Source of the DNA: Streptomyces sp. NRRL S-1022
GTDB lineage: Bacteria; Actinomycetota; Actinomycetes; Streptomycetales; Streptomycetaceae
Reading direction: 5' to 3'
NCBI RefSeq assembly: GCF_000720135.1
Contig: NZ_JOIU01000018.1
Span: forward strand, 1 to 64,000
Length of the DNA: 64,000 bases
Shown piece after piece: positions 8,357 to 16,701 of the stretch; position 1 is the stretch's first letter; every line of letters starts with the position of its first letter. The position numbers were made by a program, and so were the translations under genes. Below the pieces are notes generated by a model. The model did no database searches and was not told where the DNA came from. It saw only the letters and a list, made by a program, of their open reading frames with translations.

Positions 8357-9244
8357 ATGGCATTCCTGCTCGCCCTGCTGATGGGCCTCGGCGTCTGGGG
8401 CGCCTTCCACGGCATCCGCATGTACCGCGCCGACGCCCGGCTCCCCGGCGACCTCGCCGTCGCCCTGGAGGTCGGCGCCACCCGCACCGGCGCGGTCGGC
8501 TCCGTCGTCGACCGCATCGGCATGCGCTACGCCCCGGCCGTACTGCGCCTGATGGGCCCGCGCCTGGTGGCCAGGTACCGCCGCAAGATCGACCTCGCGG
8601 GCAACCCCGGCGGACTGACCATCGACCGCTACGCCGCCCGCCGCGCGGTCTACGGCGCCCTGGGGGCCGTCGGCTTCCTGGTCTTCCTGCTCCGCGGCCA
8701 GTGGTTCGTGGCCCTGCTGCTGCTCCTGTTCGGCGCGTTCTGGACCGAGGTCGGCATCTGGTCGGCGATCCGGGTCCGCAAGGACGTCATCGAACGCACC
8801 CTGCCCGACTTCCTCGACGTCCTGGCCGTGGTGGTCAGCGCGGGCCTCGGCTTCCGCCAGGCCCTGGACCGGGTCGCCTCCCGCTACGAGGGCCCGTGGG
8901 CCGACGAACTGCGCATCACCCTGCGCCAGATGGACCTCGGCATGAGCCGCCGCCAGGCCTTCACGGAGCTGCGCAGGAGGAACGACTCCGAACAGGTGGC
9001 GATGTTCGTGACGGCCCTCCAGCAGGGCGAGGAACTGGGCGCGCCGATCGTGGACACCCTGGTCTCCCTGGCCAAGGACATGCGCCGCACCGACGCCCAG
9101 AACGCCCGCCGCAAGGCCGCGCGCGCGGTGCCCAAGGCCACGCTGATGATCACCACGTTCATGGTCCCGGCGACGATGCTCCTGCTGGGCGCGGGCCTGC
9201 TGCTCGGCTCCGGCGTCGACTTCGGCTCGCTGACGGGGGAGTGA
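8357..9244 (+). CDS. tadC: Tad inner-membrane platform protein TadC
   Basis: A 295-aa partner of TadB with the same T2SSF fold. Transmembrane helices lie at about 2-18, 95-120 and the C-terminus (MITTFMVPATMLLLGAG). The core holds LPDFLDVLAVVVSAGLGFRQ. The start has GGGAGGTG 5 nt upstream. It is the last structural gene of the first Tad block; the sensor kinase starts 9 bp later. Confidence 0.92.
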   Translation: MAFLLALLMGLGVWGAFHGIRMYRADARLPGDLAVALEVGATRTGAVGSVVDRIGMRYAPAVLRLMGPRLVARYRRKIDLAGNPGGLTIDRYAARRAVYGALGAVGFLVFLLRGQWFVALLLLLFGAFWTEVGIWSAIRVRKDVIERTLPDFLDVLAVVVSAGLGFRQALDRVASRYEGPWADELRITLRQMDLGMSRRQAFTELRRRNDSEQVAMFVTALQQGEELGAPIVDTLVSLAKDMRRTDAQNARRKAARAVPKATLMITTFMVPATMLLLGAGLLLGSGVDFGSLTGE

Positions 9245-9253
9245 GGACGGGCG

Positions 9254-10690
9254 GTGACGGTGACGGTGACCGGACTGACGGGGGAGGGAGGACGGAGGCG
9301 GATCCGCGTGCGCCTCGGGGAGCGGCTGCGGGAAGCGTGGCGGGCGCACCGGGACGAGGAGGCCGGCGGTACGGCGGACCGCGCCGGGCCGGAGCGCCCA
9401 CAGCAGGCGCCGGACGTGCCGGACGCGCCGGACGCGCTGCACGTGCCGGACGCGCTGGACGTGACCGCCCCTCCCGCCGAGCCTTCCGAGAAGCTCCAGA
9501 TCCGGGCGCTGCAGGCGATGTGCCGCCAGGTCTTCGGCTTCCGCCTGGCGATGATCGTGGTGTCCGCCCCCGCGGCCCTCCTCAACGCGGCCCCCGGTCT
9601 GGGCACCCGCCTGGCCGGCGCGGCCGTCGTCGTCACCGTCATGGTGTCCTACGTCCTCTTCCGCGACTGGGAGCGCTTCGGTCCCCTCCTCCTGCGCCAC
9701 CCCGTCCTGCTGGCCGCCGACACCCTCTTCGGCTCCTTCCTGCTGATCTCGGCCGGCCCGGACACCACCCTCGCCTACGTCAGCGTGTGCACCCCGCTGC
9801 TGGCCGGCCTGGTCTACAGCTGGCGGGGCGCCGCCTGCTTCGCCTCCCTCCAGTCCCTGATCCTCCTCCTGGTCCACGCCACCCTGAAGGCCGGCCGGCA
9901 CGCGCCGGTGGCCGAGTCCCTGCTCCTGCCCGGCCTGTGCGTCATCGCCGGCGCCATGGGCTCCACTCTGCGCAACCTGATGCTCCGCTTCGGCGCCGCG
10001 ACCCAGGCCCTGACGACGGTCCAGGCCCGTCTCGCGGCGGCGGAGGCGGTGAGCGCGGAACGCGCCCGGCTGGCCCGCGAGATGCACGACTCGGTGGCCA
10101 AGACCCTGTACGGCGTGGCCCTGGCGGCGGACGGCCTGGCCGCGACGGCCTCCGCCCCGGCTCCCGACCCGGTCCGGGTCAGGGAACAGGCCGAACTGGT
10201 CTCCCGCTCGGCACGCAGGGCGGCGGCGGAGTCCCGGGAACTGCTGACGGACCTGCGCCGAAACCAGCCGGGCGAGACCCCCTTCTGGCAGGAACTGTCG
10301 TACCGGGCGGCCGACTTCACCCGACGCACGGGCCTGCGGGTGGACACGCCCGTCCCCCGCTCCGCCCTCCCGCCACTGCCGCCGGCCCTCGCCCGCCACG
10401 TCCTCGCCATCGTCACCGAGGCGCTGGAGAACGCCCACCGGCACGCGTCCGCGACCCGGGTCGACGTACGGGCGGCGGCCGACGGCCGCCTGCTCCGCCT
10501 GACGATCCACGACGACGGCACCGGCCTGCCGCCCGGCACCCGGCTCGAAGAACTCCGCGACTCCGGCCACTTCGGCCTGCTCGGCATGGTGGAACGGGCC
10601 GCGCAGGCCGGCGCCCGGATCCGGATCGGAAAGGGCACCCACGAACGGGGCACGGAGGTAAGGCTGGACATTCCGCTGCCGCCCCCCTGA
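9254..10690 (+). CDS. NarL-type sensor histidine kinase linked to the Tad locus
   Basis: A 478-aa membrane histidine kinase. About 85 polar residues precede a block of 5-6 hydrophobic helices (about 90-245). A HisKA_3 dimerisation/phosphoacceptor motif follows (LAREMHDSVAKTLYGVAL, His near 278), then an HATPase domain with the N-box ENAHRHA and GTGLPPGT. The position, 9 bp after tadC and just before a LuxR-type regulator, makes a two-component pair that probably controls the pilus genes. The signal is unknown. Several GTG codons (9254, 9260, 9266) are possible starts. Confidence 0.88.
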   Translation: MTVTVTGLTGEGGRRRIRVRLGERLREAWRAHRDEEAGGTADRAGPERPQQAPDVPDAPDALHVPDALDVTAPPAEPSEKLQIRALQAMCRQVFGFRLAMIVVSAPAALLNAAPGLGTRLAGAAVVVTVMVSYVLFRDWERFGPLLLRHPVLLAADTLFGSFLLISAGPDTTLAYVSVCTPLLAGLVYSWRGAACFASLQSLILLLVHATLKAGRHAPVAESLLLPGLCVIAGAMGSTLRNLMLRFGAATQALTTVQARLAAAEAVSAERARLAREMHDSVAKTLYGVALAADGLAATASAPAPDPVRVREQAELVSRSARRAAAESRELLTDLRRNQPGETPFWQELSYRAADFTRRTGLRVDTPVPRSALPPLPPALARHVLAIVTEALENAHRHASATRVDVRAAADGRLLRLTIHDDGTGLPPGTRLEELRDSGHFGLLGMVERAAQAGARIRIGKGTHERGTEVRLDIPLPPP

Positions 10691-10736
10691 CCCCATGTCC
10701 CCCGACCCCCTGACCCCCGAATCCGAGAGGAGGACC

Positions 10737-11528
10737 ATGCACCCACCACGGCCACCCCGTCCCCCCGAACCGCACGGCGCCGCACCCCGGCCCGGTCTCC
10801 CGCCGCCGGCACCCGCACCGCCGCCCTTACGGCTGCTGGTCGCCGACGACAACCCCGTGGTCCGCGCCGGCCTGACGGCCCTGCTCTCCGGCCGCTCGGA
10901 CACCACGGTGGTGGCGGAAGCACGGGACGGCCGCGAGGCGTACGAGGCGGCGGTCCGGCACCGGCCCGATGTCATCCTCCTCGACGTCCGCATGCCCGGG
11001 GTCGACGGAATCTCCGCGTTGCCCCACCTGGTGGGCCTGGCCCCCGTCATGATGCTCACCTACAGCCACGAGACGGAGACCGTGCGGGAGGCGCTGCGGC
11101 TGGGGGCGGGGGGATATCTGGTGCACGGCGAGTTCACGACGGAGCAGTTGGTACGTGCGGTGCGGGATGTCCGCGAGGGGCGGCCCCATGTGACGCCGGG
11201 GGCGGCGACGGCGTTGCTGGCCGACCTGAGAAGAGATGCACCTGCACACGAGCGTCCCGAACCCCCGGCAATCTGGGGACTTTCCACCCCTCTCCCCCTT
11301 TCGCACTTGCAACCACCTATGGGACAGTCGTTCCGGTCACGGTTCCGGCTGAGTACGAGGGAGGCGGAGATCATGGACCTCATCGCGTCCGGAATGACCA
11401 ACCAGCAGATCGCCGCCGCCTGCTTCATCAGCGAGAAGACGGTCAAGAACCACATCAACCGCATCTTCGCCAAGCTCCACACCACGACAAGGTCCCAGGC
11501 AACGGCGAAGTGGCTGGGGGTGGCCTGA
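10737..11528 (+). CDS. LuxR-type response regulator with a TTA codon
   Basis: A 263-aa NarL/FixJ-type regulator, cognate to the preceding kinase. A Pro-rich N-terminus leads to the receiver: acidic pair LVADDN, phosphoacceptor Asp near residue 83 (LLDVRMPG), and the switch region MLTYS. The lysine normal in GYLLK is replaced by His (GYLVHGEF, residue 130). A 45-residue linker leads to a LuxR HTH (LSTREAEIMDLIASGMTNQQ). ATG 10737 with AGAGGAGG upstream is preferred to the ATG at 10695. The Leu codon at 10827-10829 is TTA, so translation should need the bldA tRNA. Confidence 0.88.
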   Translation: MHPPRPPRPPEPHGAAPRPGLPPPAPAPPPLRLLVADDNPVVRAGLTALLSGRSDTTVVAEARDGREAYEAAVRHRPDVILLDVRMPGVDGISALPHLVGLAPVMMLTYSHETETVREALRLGAGGYLVHGEFTTEQLVRAVRDVREGRPHVTPGAATALLADLRRDAPAHERPEPPAIWGLSTPLPLSHLQPPMGQSFRSRFRLSTREAEIMDLIASGMTNQQIAAACFISEKTVKNHINRIFAKLHTTTRSQATAKWLGVA

Positions 11529-11653
11529 TATGCCCGTCCACCCCGGCACCACACCGAACAAATGGGCCTGGCCTTGGGCCCTTGGGCCCTCTGTCCGGCC
11601 CCTGGGAGCGCTCTACGGTTCGTCGGTCGGAAGCAGGTCCGGAGGGGAGCACC

Positions 11654-11884
11654 GTGAGCGATCTTTTGCTGAAGACGGCTGTGGCGACCAAGGTTCGCCT
11701 GAACGGCTGGAAGAACACGACGGTCGAGGCGATGCGGCGCCGTGGCGGCGACCGCGGGCAGACCGCGGTCGAGTACCTGGGCATCATCGCGGTGGTGGTC
11801 GCGATCGTTCTGGCGATCACGGGCACGGACATCGGCAAGACGATCCTCGACAAGATCAAGTCGAAGATCACGGAGATCACCTGA
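11654..11884 (+). CDS. flp: Flp-type major pilin
   Basis: A 76-aa Flp/Fap-family pilin, the presumed major subunit of the Tad pilus. A basic leader of about 36 residues ends in RGG, followed by DRGQTAVEYLGIIAVVVAIV. This contains the signature Glu-Tyr and a single hydrophobic helix, then a short polar tail. The GTG start has GGAGGGGAG 4 nt upstream. It is separated from the tadA-C block by the two-component genes, and a 125-bp gap gives room for its own promoter. Prepilin processing would occur before the G/xxxxE motif. Confidence 0.9.
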   Translation: MSDLLLKTAVATKVRLNGWKNTTVEAMRRRGGDRGQTAVEYLGIIAVVVAIVLAITGTDIGKTILDKIKSKITEIT

Positions 11885-12477
11885 TCTTCCGTCGCGCACA
11901 CGGCGACTCCGGGCAGGCCTTCCCCATCTACATCACGGTGGTGGCGGGCCTGCTTTTTCTTGCGTTCGCCTATCTCGCGGTAGGTCAGGCTGCCGTGAAC
12001 CGGGGCGGTGCGCAGACAGCGGCCGACGCAGCGGTGCTGGCTGCGGCTCAGGACGGCCGTAACCAGCTTGCGGCCGCATGGACCGCCGATCTGCTGGACC
12101 CCGACAAGTGGCAGGACGTCTTCGAGGGCAACGCGCCGGTCGGCGACCCGTGCGGGCGAGCGCAGCAACTCGCGGCACAGAACGATGCAACGCTGAGTGG
12201 CTGCAATTGGCAGCCTCTGCGATACACGGTCGATGTCAAAACGAACAAGTCAGTGGGGGATTCCGTGGTCCCGGGGACAGAGGGCGTCCACGCGACGGCT
12301 TCCGCCGCGGCCGTGATCGAACCGCGCTGCTCGGTCGAACCCCCTGGCGATCCCGGTGGGAGCCATGAATTGCCCGAACTCACCTGCGACGGCAAGCCCT
12401 GGAAGCTGGATCCGGATGACGAAGCAACTCTGCCCGCGCCCGAGGACCTCTTCGATGTCCACCTGGCCGCCGACTGA
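11881..12477 (+). CDS. TadG-like pilus-associated protein, probable CTG start
   Basis: About 198 aa, with a Tad/TadG-like N-terminus: GDSGQAFPIYITVVAG with one hydrophobic helix and then QTAADAAVLAAAQ, followed by an exported domain with four cysteines. No ATG, GTG or TTG in this frame lies between the body of flp and the conserved N-terminus. CTG at 11881 overlaps the flp stop (CTGA) and has GGAG exactly 5 nt upstream, so it is taken as the start. A GTG at 11938 would cut into the membrane helix. The role is probably pilus anchoring or tip, by family resemblance. Confidence 0.78.
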   Translation: MIFRRAHGDSGQAFPIYITVVAGLLFLAFAYLAVGQAAVNRGGAQTAADAAVLAAAQDGRNQLAAAWTADLLDPDKWQDVFEGNAPVGDPCGRAQQLAAQNDATLSGCNWQPLRYTVDVKTNKSVGDSVVPGTEGVHATASAAAVIEPRCSVEPPGDPGGSHELPELTCDGKPWKLDPDDEATLPAPEDLFDVHLAAD

Positions 12478-12511
12478 CAAGCGGACGACGATGGAAAAGG
12501 GAAACAGCGCG

Positions 12512-13093
12512 ATGAGCATGCGGTTCACTGCGAAGGCTCGCAGGGGGATGGTCGCCATGGCCCTTGCTGTCGGGTTGGCCGTCGGTGTCGCCGGCTGCGG
12601 CGGTGGGGGCACCGATGACAAGAAGCCGCACGCTTCTGCATCCCCCTCCAAGAGCGGTGGTTCTCAGGCGAGCCCCCAAGAGGGGCAGTCCGCGCAGCCG
12701 CTGGCTGAGCTGCGCGGCCCTGACGGGCTGATGCTGCAGGTCATCTCTGCGCAGCGCGATTCGGGCGGGTTCGTCACGATCAATGCGCAGCTCAAGAATG
12801 ACGGCGGCAAAGACGCCGTTCTGTCGTCACAGCTGACCGGCAACGAGACCGAGATCATGAAGAACGGGCAGTCCTTCGGTGGCGCCACGCTCGTGGACTC
12901 GAAGGCGAGGAAGCGCTACTACGTACTGCGGGACACCGACGGGCGTCCTCTGACCACGACCGGCGTCCAGTCCGTCAGGGCGGGGGACACGGTCCCCGTT
13001 TTCATGCAGTTCCCGGCACCTCCGGCAAACACGGCCGAGGTCGATTTCCAGCTGCCGACCTTCTCCTCGGCCGCCATCAAGATCTCCGGGTGA
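12512..13093 (+). CDS. lipoprotein within the Tad cluster
   Basis: A 193-aa predicted lipoprotein. The signal sequence has basic residues, a hydrophobic run and a lipobox ending VAGC (Cys near 29), then a Ser/Gly/Lys-rich tether of about 45 residues. The beta-rich domain that follows contains no motif I recognise (GFVTINAQLKNDG resembles DUF4352-type immunoglobulin-like folds). ATG 12512 has AAGGGA 9 nt upstream; ATG 12491 is possible. It lies between the TadG-like gene and the OmpA-domain gene, so a surface accessory role for the pilus is inferred. Confidence 0.78.
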   Translation: MSMRFTAKARRGMVAMALAVGLAVGVAGCGGGGTDDKKPHASASPSKSGGSQASPQEGQSAQPLAELRGPDGLMLQVISAQRDSGGFVTINAQLKNDGGKDAVLSSQLTGNETEIMKNGQSFGGATLVDSKARKRYYVLRDTDGRPLTTTGVQSVRAGDTVPVFMQFPAPPANTAEVDFQLPTFSSAAIKISG

Positions 13094-13100
13094 GGCCCAA

Positions 13101-13724
13101 GTGACCACCACACCCCGGCTCGTGCTCGCCTGTGCCGTGCTGCTGATCGCCGTGCAGCTGCCCGCCGCCACCGCCGTCGCCGACGGCACCGGGCCCAGTG
13201 AACCCCCCGGTACCGAACCCTCCGCCACCGCCCCGGTGAAGGTCGACCCCACGGATCCGGATCTGAAGCTGCCGGAGGGGGCCACGCTGGCCGCCGCCAA
13301 GGTGCTGGACATCAAGTCGGTCGTGGAGGACCAGAGCGGGGACGAGCGCCGCGAGGACACCAACGCCGACGTGACCTTCGCACTGCAGGCCGAGGTGCTG
13401 TTCGGCAAGGACAGCGCGAAGATCGGGGCGGAGGCCAAGTCCCGCATCGTCACCATCGCCGAGGAGATCAGGAAGCAGCACGCGACCCAGGTCCGCGTCT
13501 TCGGCTTCACCGACAACCTCGGCTCCTCCGCCCACGGCGACACCCTCTCCAAGGCCCGCGCCAACGCCGTACAGGCCGTGCTCGACCAGGACCTGAACAG
13601 CCCGGCCATCACCTTCGACGTCCGCGGCTACGGCGAGCAGTACCCGATCGCCGACAACTCCACCGAGGAGGGCCGGCGCAAGAACCGCCGCGTGGAGGTG
13701 ACCTTCCCGCGCACCCAGCAGTGA
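13101..13724 (+). CDS. OmpA-family peptidoglycan-binding protein
   Basis: A 207-aa exported protein with a signal peptide ending near AVADG (about 28) and a C-terminal OmpA/MotB domain (about 90-205). Hallmarks are VLFGKDSAKIG, the peptidoglycan-contact segment VRVFGFTDNLGS, LSKARANAV, and GYGEQYPIADNSTEEGRRKNRR with the conserved Asp and Arg that bind diaminopimelate. It starts with GTG 7 bp after the lipoprotein stop. In Gram-negative Tad loci an OmpA-like protein also closes the operon, so it probably anchors the pilus to the wall. Confidence 0.85.
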   Translation: MTTTPRLVLACAVLLIAVQLPAATAVADGTGPSEPPGTEPSATAPVKVDPTDPDLKLPEGATLAAAKVLDIKSVVEDQSGDERREDTNADVTFALQAEVLFGKDSAKIGAEAKSRIVTIAEEIRKQHATQVRVFGFTDNLGSSAHGDTLSKARANAVQAVLDQDLNSPAITFDVRGYGEQYPIADNSTEEGRRKNRRVEVTFPRTQQ

Positions 13725-13935
13725 CGGCACCACCCCGGCGTCGTTGGACAGCCCAGGGCGCCTTCCGGCCAACCCCCGCGCCACCACGGCGTGCGGCCGC
13801 CGTGGCACGCCGAGGCCGCGGCTATCGTGCTGATCGGCCTCGCGCCGGCCCACCGGCCGGCAGGCGGCTGTGTCACACGAGCGGCCCACGGGAGTCGGCC
13901 GCAAGGAGACAGCGACCACAGGGGGATGCCCTGAC

Positions 13936-14430
13936 ATGGCGTGGGACGAGTGGGAACAGCTCAAAGCCGACGCGTGGGCGGACGGGGCTGCACGTATGCG
14001 GCTCAACCACATGGCCGACCCGGTCGGCGGAGGTGGCACGAGCACCTACGGAGACCTCAAGGTCAGCAACGCTGATCTCGCGGCGATCGGCAAAGAGGCG
14101 CACGCGCTCTACGACCAGCTGTGGAACAAGGCCCGGGTGGCACAGCCGACGAGCGAGTCCGCCGCCGGTGACCTCGCGAAGCAGGGTTTCACCCTGGGCA
14201 GGGGGCTGAAGCACGTCGCGCAGCGCTGGGACGACCAGCTCAGGTCGTTGCTGGACGCGTGCGCTCAGATCTCCAACCACCTGCACGTCGCCAAGAGGAT
14301 CCACTCCGGCGACGACGGCCACATCGGGCGACAACTGAGCAGCATCGACACCCTGGACGCCGGGTTCGACGACCGCACGGGAGAGCCGGGCAGGAAGAAC
14401 CCGGTCTACTACCCGGAGAAGAAGGACTGA
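13936..14430 (+). CDS. small helical protein, first gene of a WXG-type cassette
   Basis: A 164-aa mostly helical soluble protein of unknown function with no signal peptide. It begins AWDEWEQLKADAWADG, contains a helical hairpin around residues 50-110 (RWDDQLRSLLDACAQISNHL), and ends in a charged, Pro/Tyr-containing tail. GGGGGA precedes the ATG. It lies 13 bp before the large WXG-motif gene, and its size and helicity suit a partner or chaperone of that protein. This is inference from context; no family was recognised with certainty. Confidence 0.7.
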   Translation: MAWDEWEQLKADAWADGAARMRLNHMADPVGGGGTSTYGDLKVSNADLAAIGKEAHALYDQLWNKARVAQPTSESAAGDLAKQGFTLGRGLKHVAQRWDDQLRSLLDACAQISNHLHVAKRIHSGDDGHIGRQLSSIDTLDAGFDDRTGEPGRKNPVYYPEKKD

Positions 14431-14443
14431 GCGGGGCTGCCGA

Positions 14444-16687
14444 GTGAAGTTCGAAGACCTCTACCAAGCCAACTTCACGCAGCTCGACGACGCGGTCGAC
14501 GACTGGGGCCTGCTCGTGCGCAACCTGACCGAACTGCAGGAGCAGGCGAGGGACGGGCTGCACGCCAAAGCGGTCAAGGCGGACTGGCACGGCGTCAACG
14601 CCGGCGTCTCCAAGGAGTTCATCGGCAAGACCGCCGGCGAGTTCGAGGACGCCACCAAGGAGGCGTCCTCCATCCACCGGATCCTTCAGGACACCCGGAA
14701 CGAGCTGAAGCACTACAAGGAGCAACTGCACCGAGCCATCGAGAACGGCCGCAAGAAGAACCTCACCGTGGTGCCTTCCGGTGACGGCGGGTTCACCGTC
14801 ACCATGGCCGTCCATCCCGACCGCGCCGGACACGGGGCCAAGGTCTCCGAGCACAGCGTCACGGACGAGATCGGCCTGCGCGACGAGGTGCGGAAGATCC
14901 TCGAAAACGCCGCGAAGAGCGACAGCACCGCGACCGGCGTCCTCATGGCACTCGTCGACGAAAGCGGGTACGGCTTCTCGGGCGCCGTCTACGCCGACCG
15001 CGACCAGGCGGTGAAGGCGGTGGAGGAGGCCGACAGGCTGGCGAACCTGGCGCGGAGGGATCCGCGGAAGCTGACTGCCGAGGACTTCGACGCGATCAAC
15101 GCCGGCCTGAGGCAGAACCACGACGACCCCCTGTTCGCGGAGGAGTTCGCCGAACGGCTCGGGGCCGAGGGGACGGAGAGGTTCTGGCTCGGTCTCAACG
15201 ACGGCCGCGAAGGCGCGCACCTGGCCTACGGCCGCGGGCACGAGTACGCCGAGCTGCAGAAGAACCTGAGCCTGACCCTGGCCACCGCGAGCCAGTCGGA
15301 CAGCGCGGGCATGGGGGCGTGGAAACAGCAGGTCATCACCTCGGGCGACAAGGCCGTCGGTACCCACGGCGACGTGCTGGGCTTCCAGGTGATGAGCAAC
15401 CTGATGCGCTACGGCGACTTCGATGATCGGTTCATGACCGATTACGGCCGCGCGCTGATGAAGACCGAACGGTTCTCCACGCACGACGGAGAGCACGTGG
15501 CCTGGCAGGCGAGCATCTGCCCCCGGCTCAACCACCAGGGCAGCGACGGTGGCTGGGACCCGCTCAACGGATACCTGAAGGGCCTGGCGAACAACCCGGC
15601 GGCCGCGACGGACTTCTTCGGCGAGGACTTCATCCCACAGGACGGAGACCACAAGAAGGCCGTCTCCACCTTCGACTACCTCTTCAAGCAGCGGAACTGG
15701 CCGATGGACATCCACGACACGAACGATGTCCACAGCATCGCCGGCCAGAACTACCTGGCCCAGGCCCTGGAGGCGGCAACCACGGGCCACCCGGCGGGTG
15801 AGCTGCCCACGGCCGACACCCCGGCCCACACCAGCGCCCAGACCAAGCTGTTCGAGGCGATCGTGTCCGCCACGGCGGACAGGCAGGAACTTCTCACCGA
15901 CCGTGGCTACATGTCGGACAGCATGGGCCAGATCGCGTCCGAGTACCTGCCGGACATCAACCGGGCCGGCAGCGACTTGCCGCACAAGAACCTGCTCTAC
16001 CCGATCGACGGCTCGGCGGCCCTTCTCGACGGCCGGAACGTGAACAAATTCCTGTTTGCCGTGGGGCAGAATCCGGAGGGATACGCTGCCGTCGACGTGG
16101 GCCAGAAGGCCTACCTGTCGAACCTGCTGCAGCACCACCTGAACCCCGACCTGCCCGCCGACCACCGTTTCACCAGCGACCAGAGACTCCTCGTCCAGAC
16201 CGTCGCGGAGAGGAGCGGCGAGGTCTCCGGGGTCCTCAGCCAGGCCCGCATGGAGGCCATCGGAAGCGTGGCGAAGGGGAAGGACGATTCCTTCGACCAC
16301 GCTGTCGCCCAGTACCAGAACCTGGCCTCCGGCGGTGTCGGTACGGTCGTCGGCGTAGGCACGTCATTCATCGGTTCTCCCGCGGCCGGCGCGGTCGTCG
16401 GCGGAGCGGCCAGCACCGCGACGGGCGCGGCCCTGCAATGGCTGTTCCAGGACGCCGAGGGTTCCGCTGCGGATGACGCCCAGGAGGACGCAGGCAAGGT
16501 CTGGGATCACGGCTTGCACCGCAATGCCGCATACGGACAACGCGCCGCAGAGCAGGCAGTGAAGCGCTACCACTTGAGCCCGGACCTTGTCACGTACGCA
16601 GGGAATTCAGCGCACCAGGGCTACCAGAATGCGTGGGCTATTGTTCACGGCCAGACTCCGGGCAGCACCGCGGACATTCCGGGATGA
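14444..16687 (+). CDS. large WXG-motif protein, candidate secreted effector
   Basis: A 747-aa protein without a classical signal peptide. Residues 1-110 form a predicted helical hairpin with a W-x-G turn (KADWHGVNAG, Trp48) and long charged helices, the layout of WXG100/LXG-type N-termini in type VII secretion substrates. The middle is a large alpha-helical region (about 200-600) found in uncharacterised Streptomyces proteins. Near 625-665 is a Gly/Ala-rich hydrophobic stretch (GAVVGGAASTATGAALQW) that could insert into a membrane. No nuclease or ADP-ribosyl motif was seen. GTG start; the stop overlaps an ATG by 4 bp (16684), just before the lipoprotein gene. Confidence 0.75.
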   Translation: MKFEDLYQANFTQLDDAVDDWGLLVRNLTELQEQARDGLHAKAVKADWHGVNAGVSKEFIGKTAGEFEDATKEASSIHRILQDTRNELKHYKEQLHRAIENGRKKNLTVVPSGDGGFTVTMAVHPDRAGHGAKVSEHSVTDEIGLRDEVRKILENAAKSDSTATGVLMALVDESGYGFSGAVYADRDQAVKAVEEADRLANLARRDPRKLTAEDFDAINAGLRQNHDDPLFAEEFAERLGAEGTERFWLGLNDGREGAHLAYGRGHEYAELQKNLSLTLATASQSDSAGMGAWKQQVITSGDKAVGTHGDVLGFQVMSNLMRYGDFDDRFMTDYGRALMKTERFSTHDGEHVAWQASICPRLNHQGSDGGWDPLNGYLKGLANNPAAATDFFGEDFIPQDGDHKKAVSTFDYLFKQRNWPMDIHDTNDVHSIAGQNYLAQALEAATTGHPAGELPTADTPAHTSAQTKLFEAIVSATADRQELLTDRGYMSDSMGQIASEYLPDINRAGSDLPHKNLLYPIDGSAALLDGRNVNKFLFAVGQNPEGYAAVDVGQKAYLSNLLQHHLNPDLPADHRFTSDQRLLVQTVAERSGEVSGVLSQARMEAIGSVAKGKDDSFDHAVAQYQNLASGGVGTVVGVGTSFIGSPAAGAVVGGAASTATGAALQWLFQDAEGSAADDAQEDAGKVWDHGLHRNAAYGQRAAEQAVKRYHLSPDLVTYAGNSAHQGYQNAWAIVHGQTPGSTADIPG

Positions 16688-16701
16688 ACGAAGGAGAGAC
16701 G

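Noticed and set aside
11560..11600. TTGGGCCC tandem repeat upstream of flp as a promoter
   Set aside because: The copies give no sensible -35/-10 spacing with any -10-like box, so I list no promoter here.
11530..11880. Upstream ATG at 11530 as start of the TadG-like gene
   Set aside because: It would read through all of flp in another frame, giving Arg/His/Gly-rich sequence without homology.
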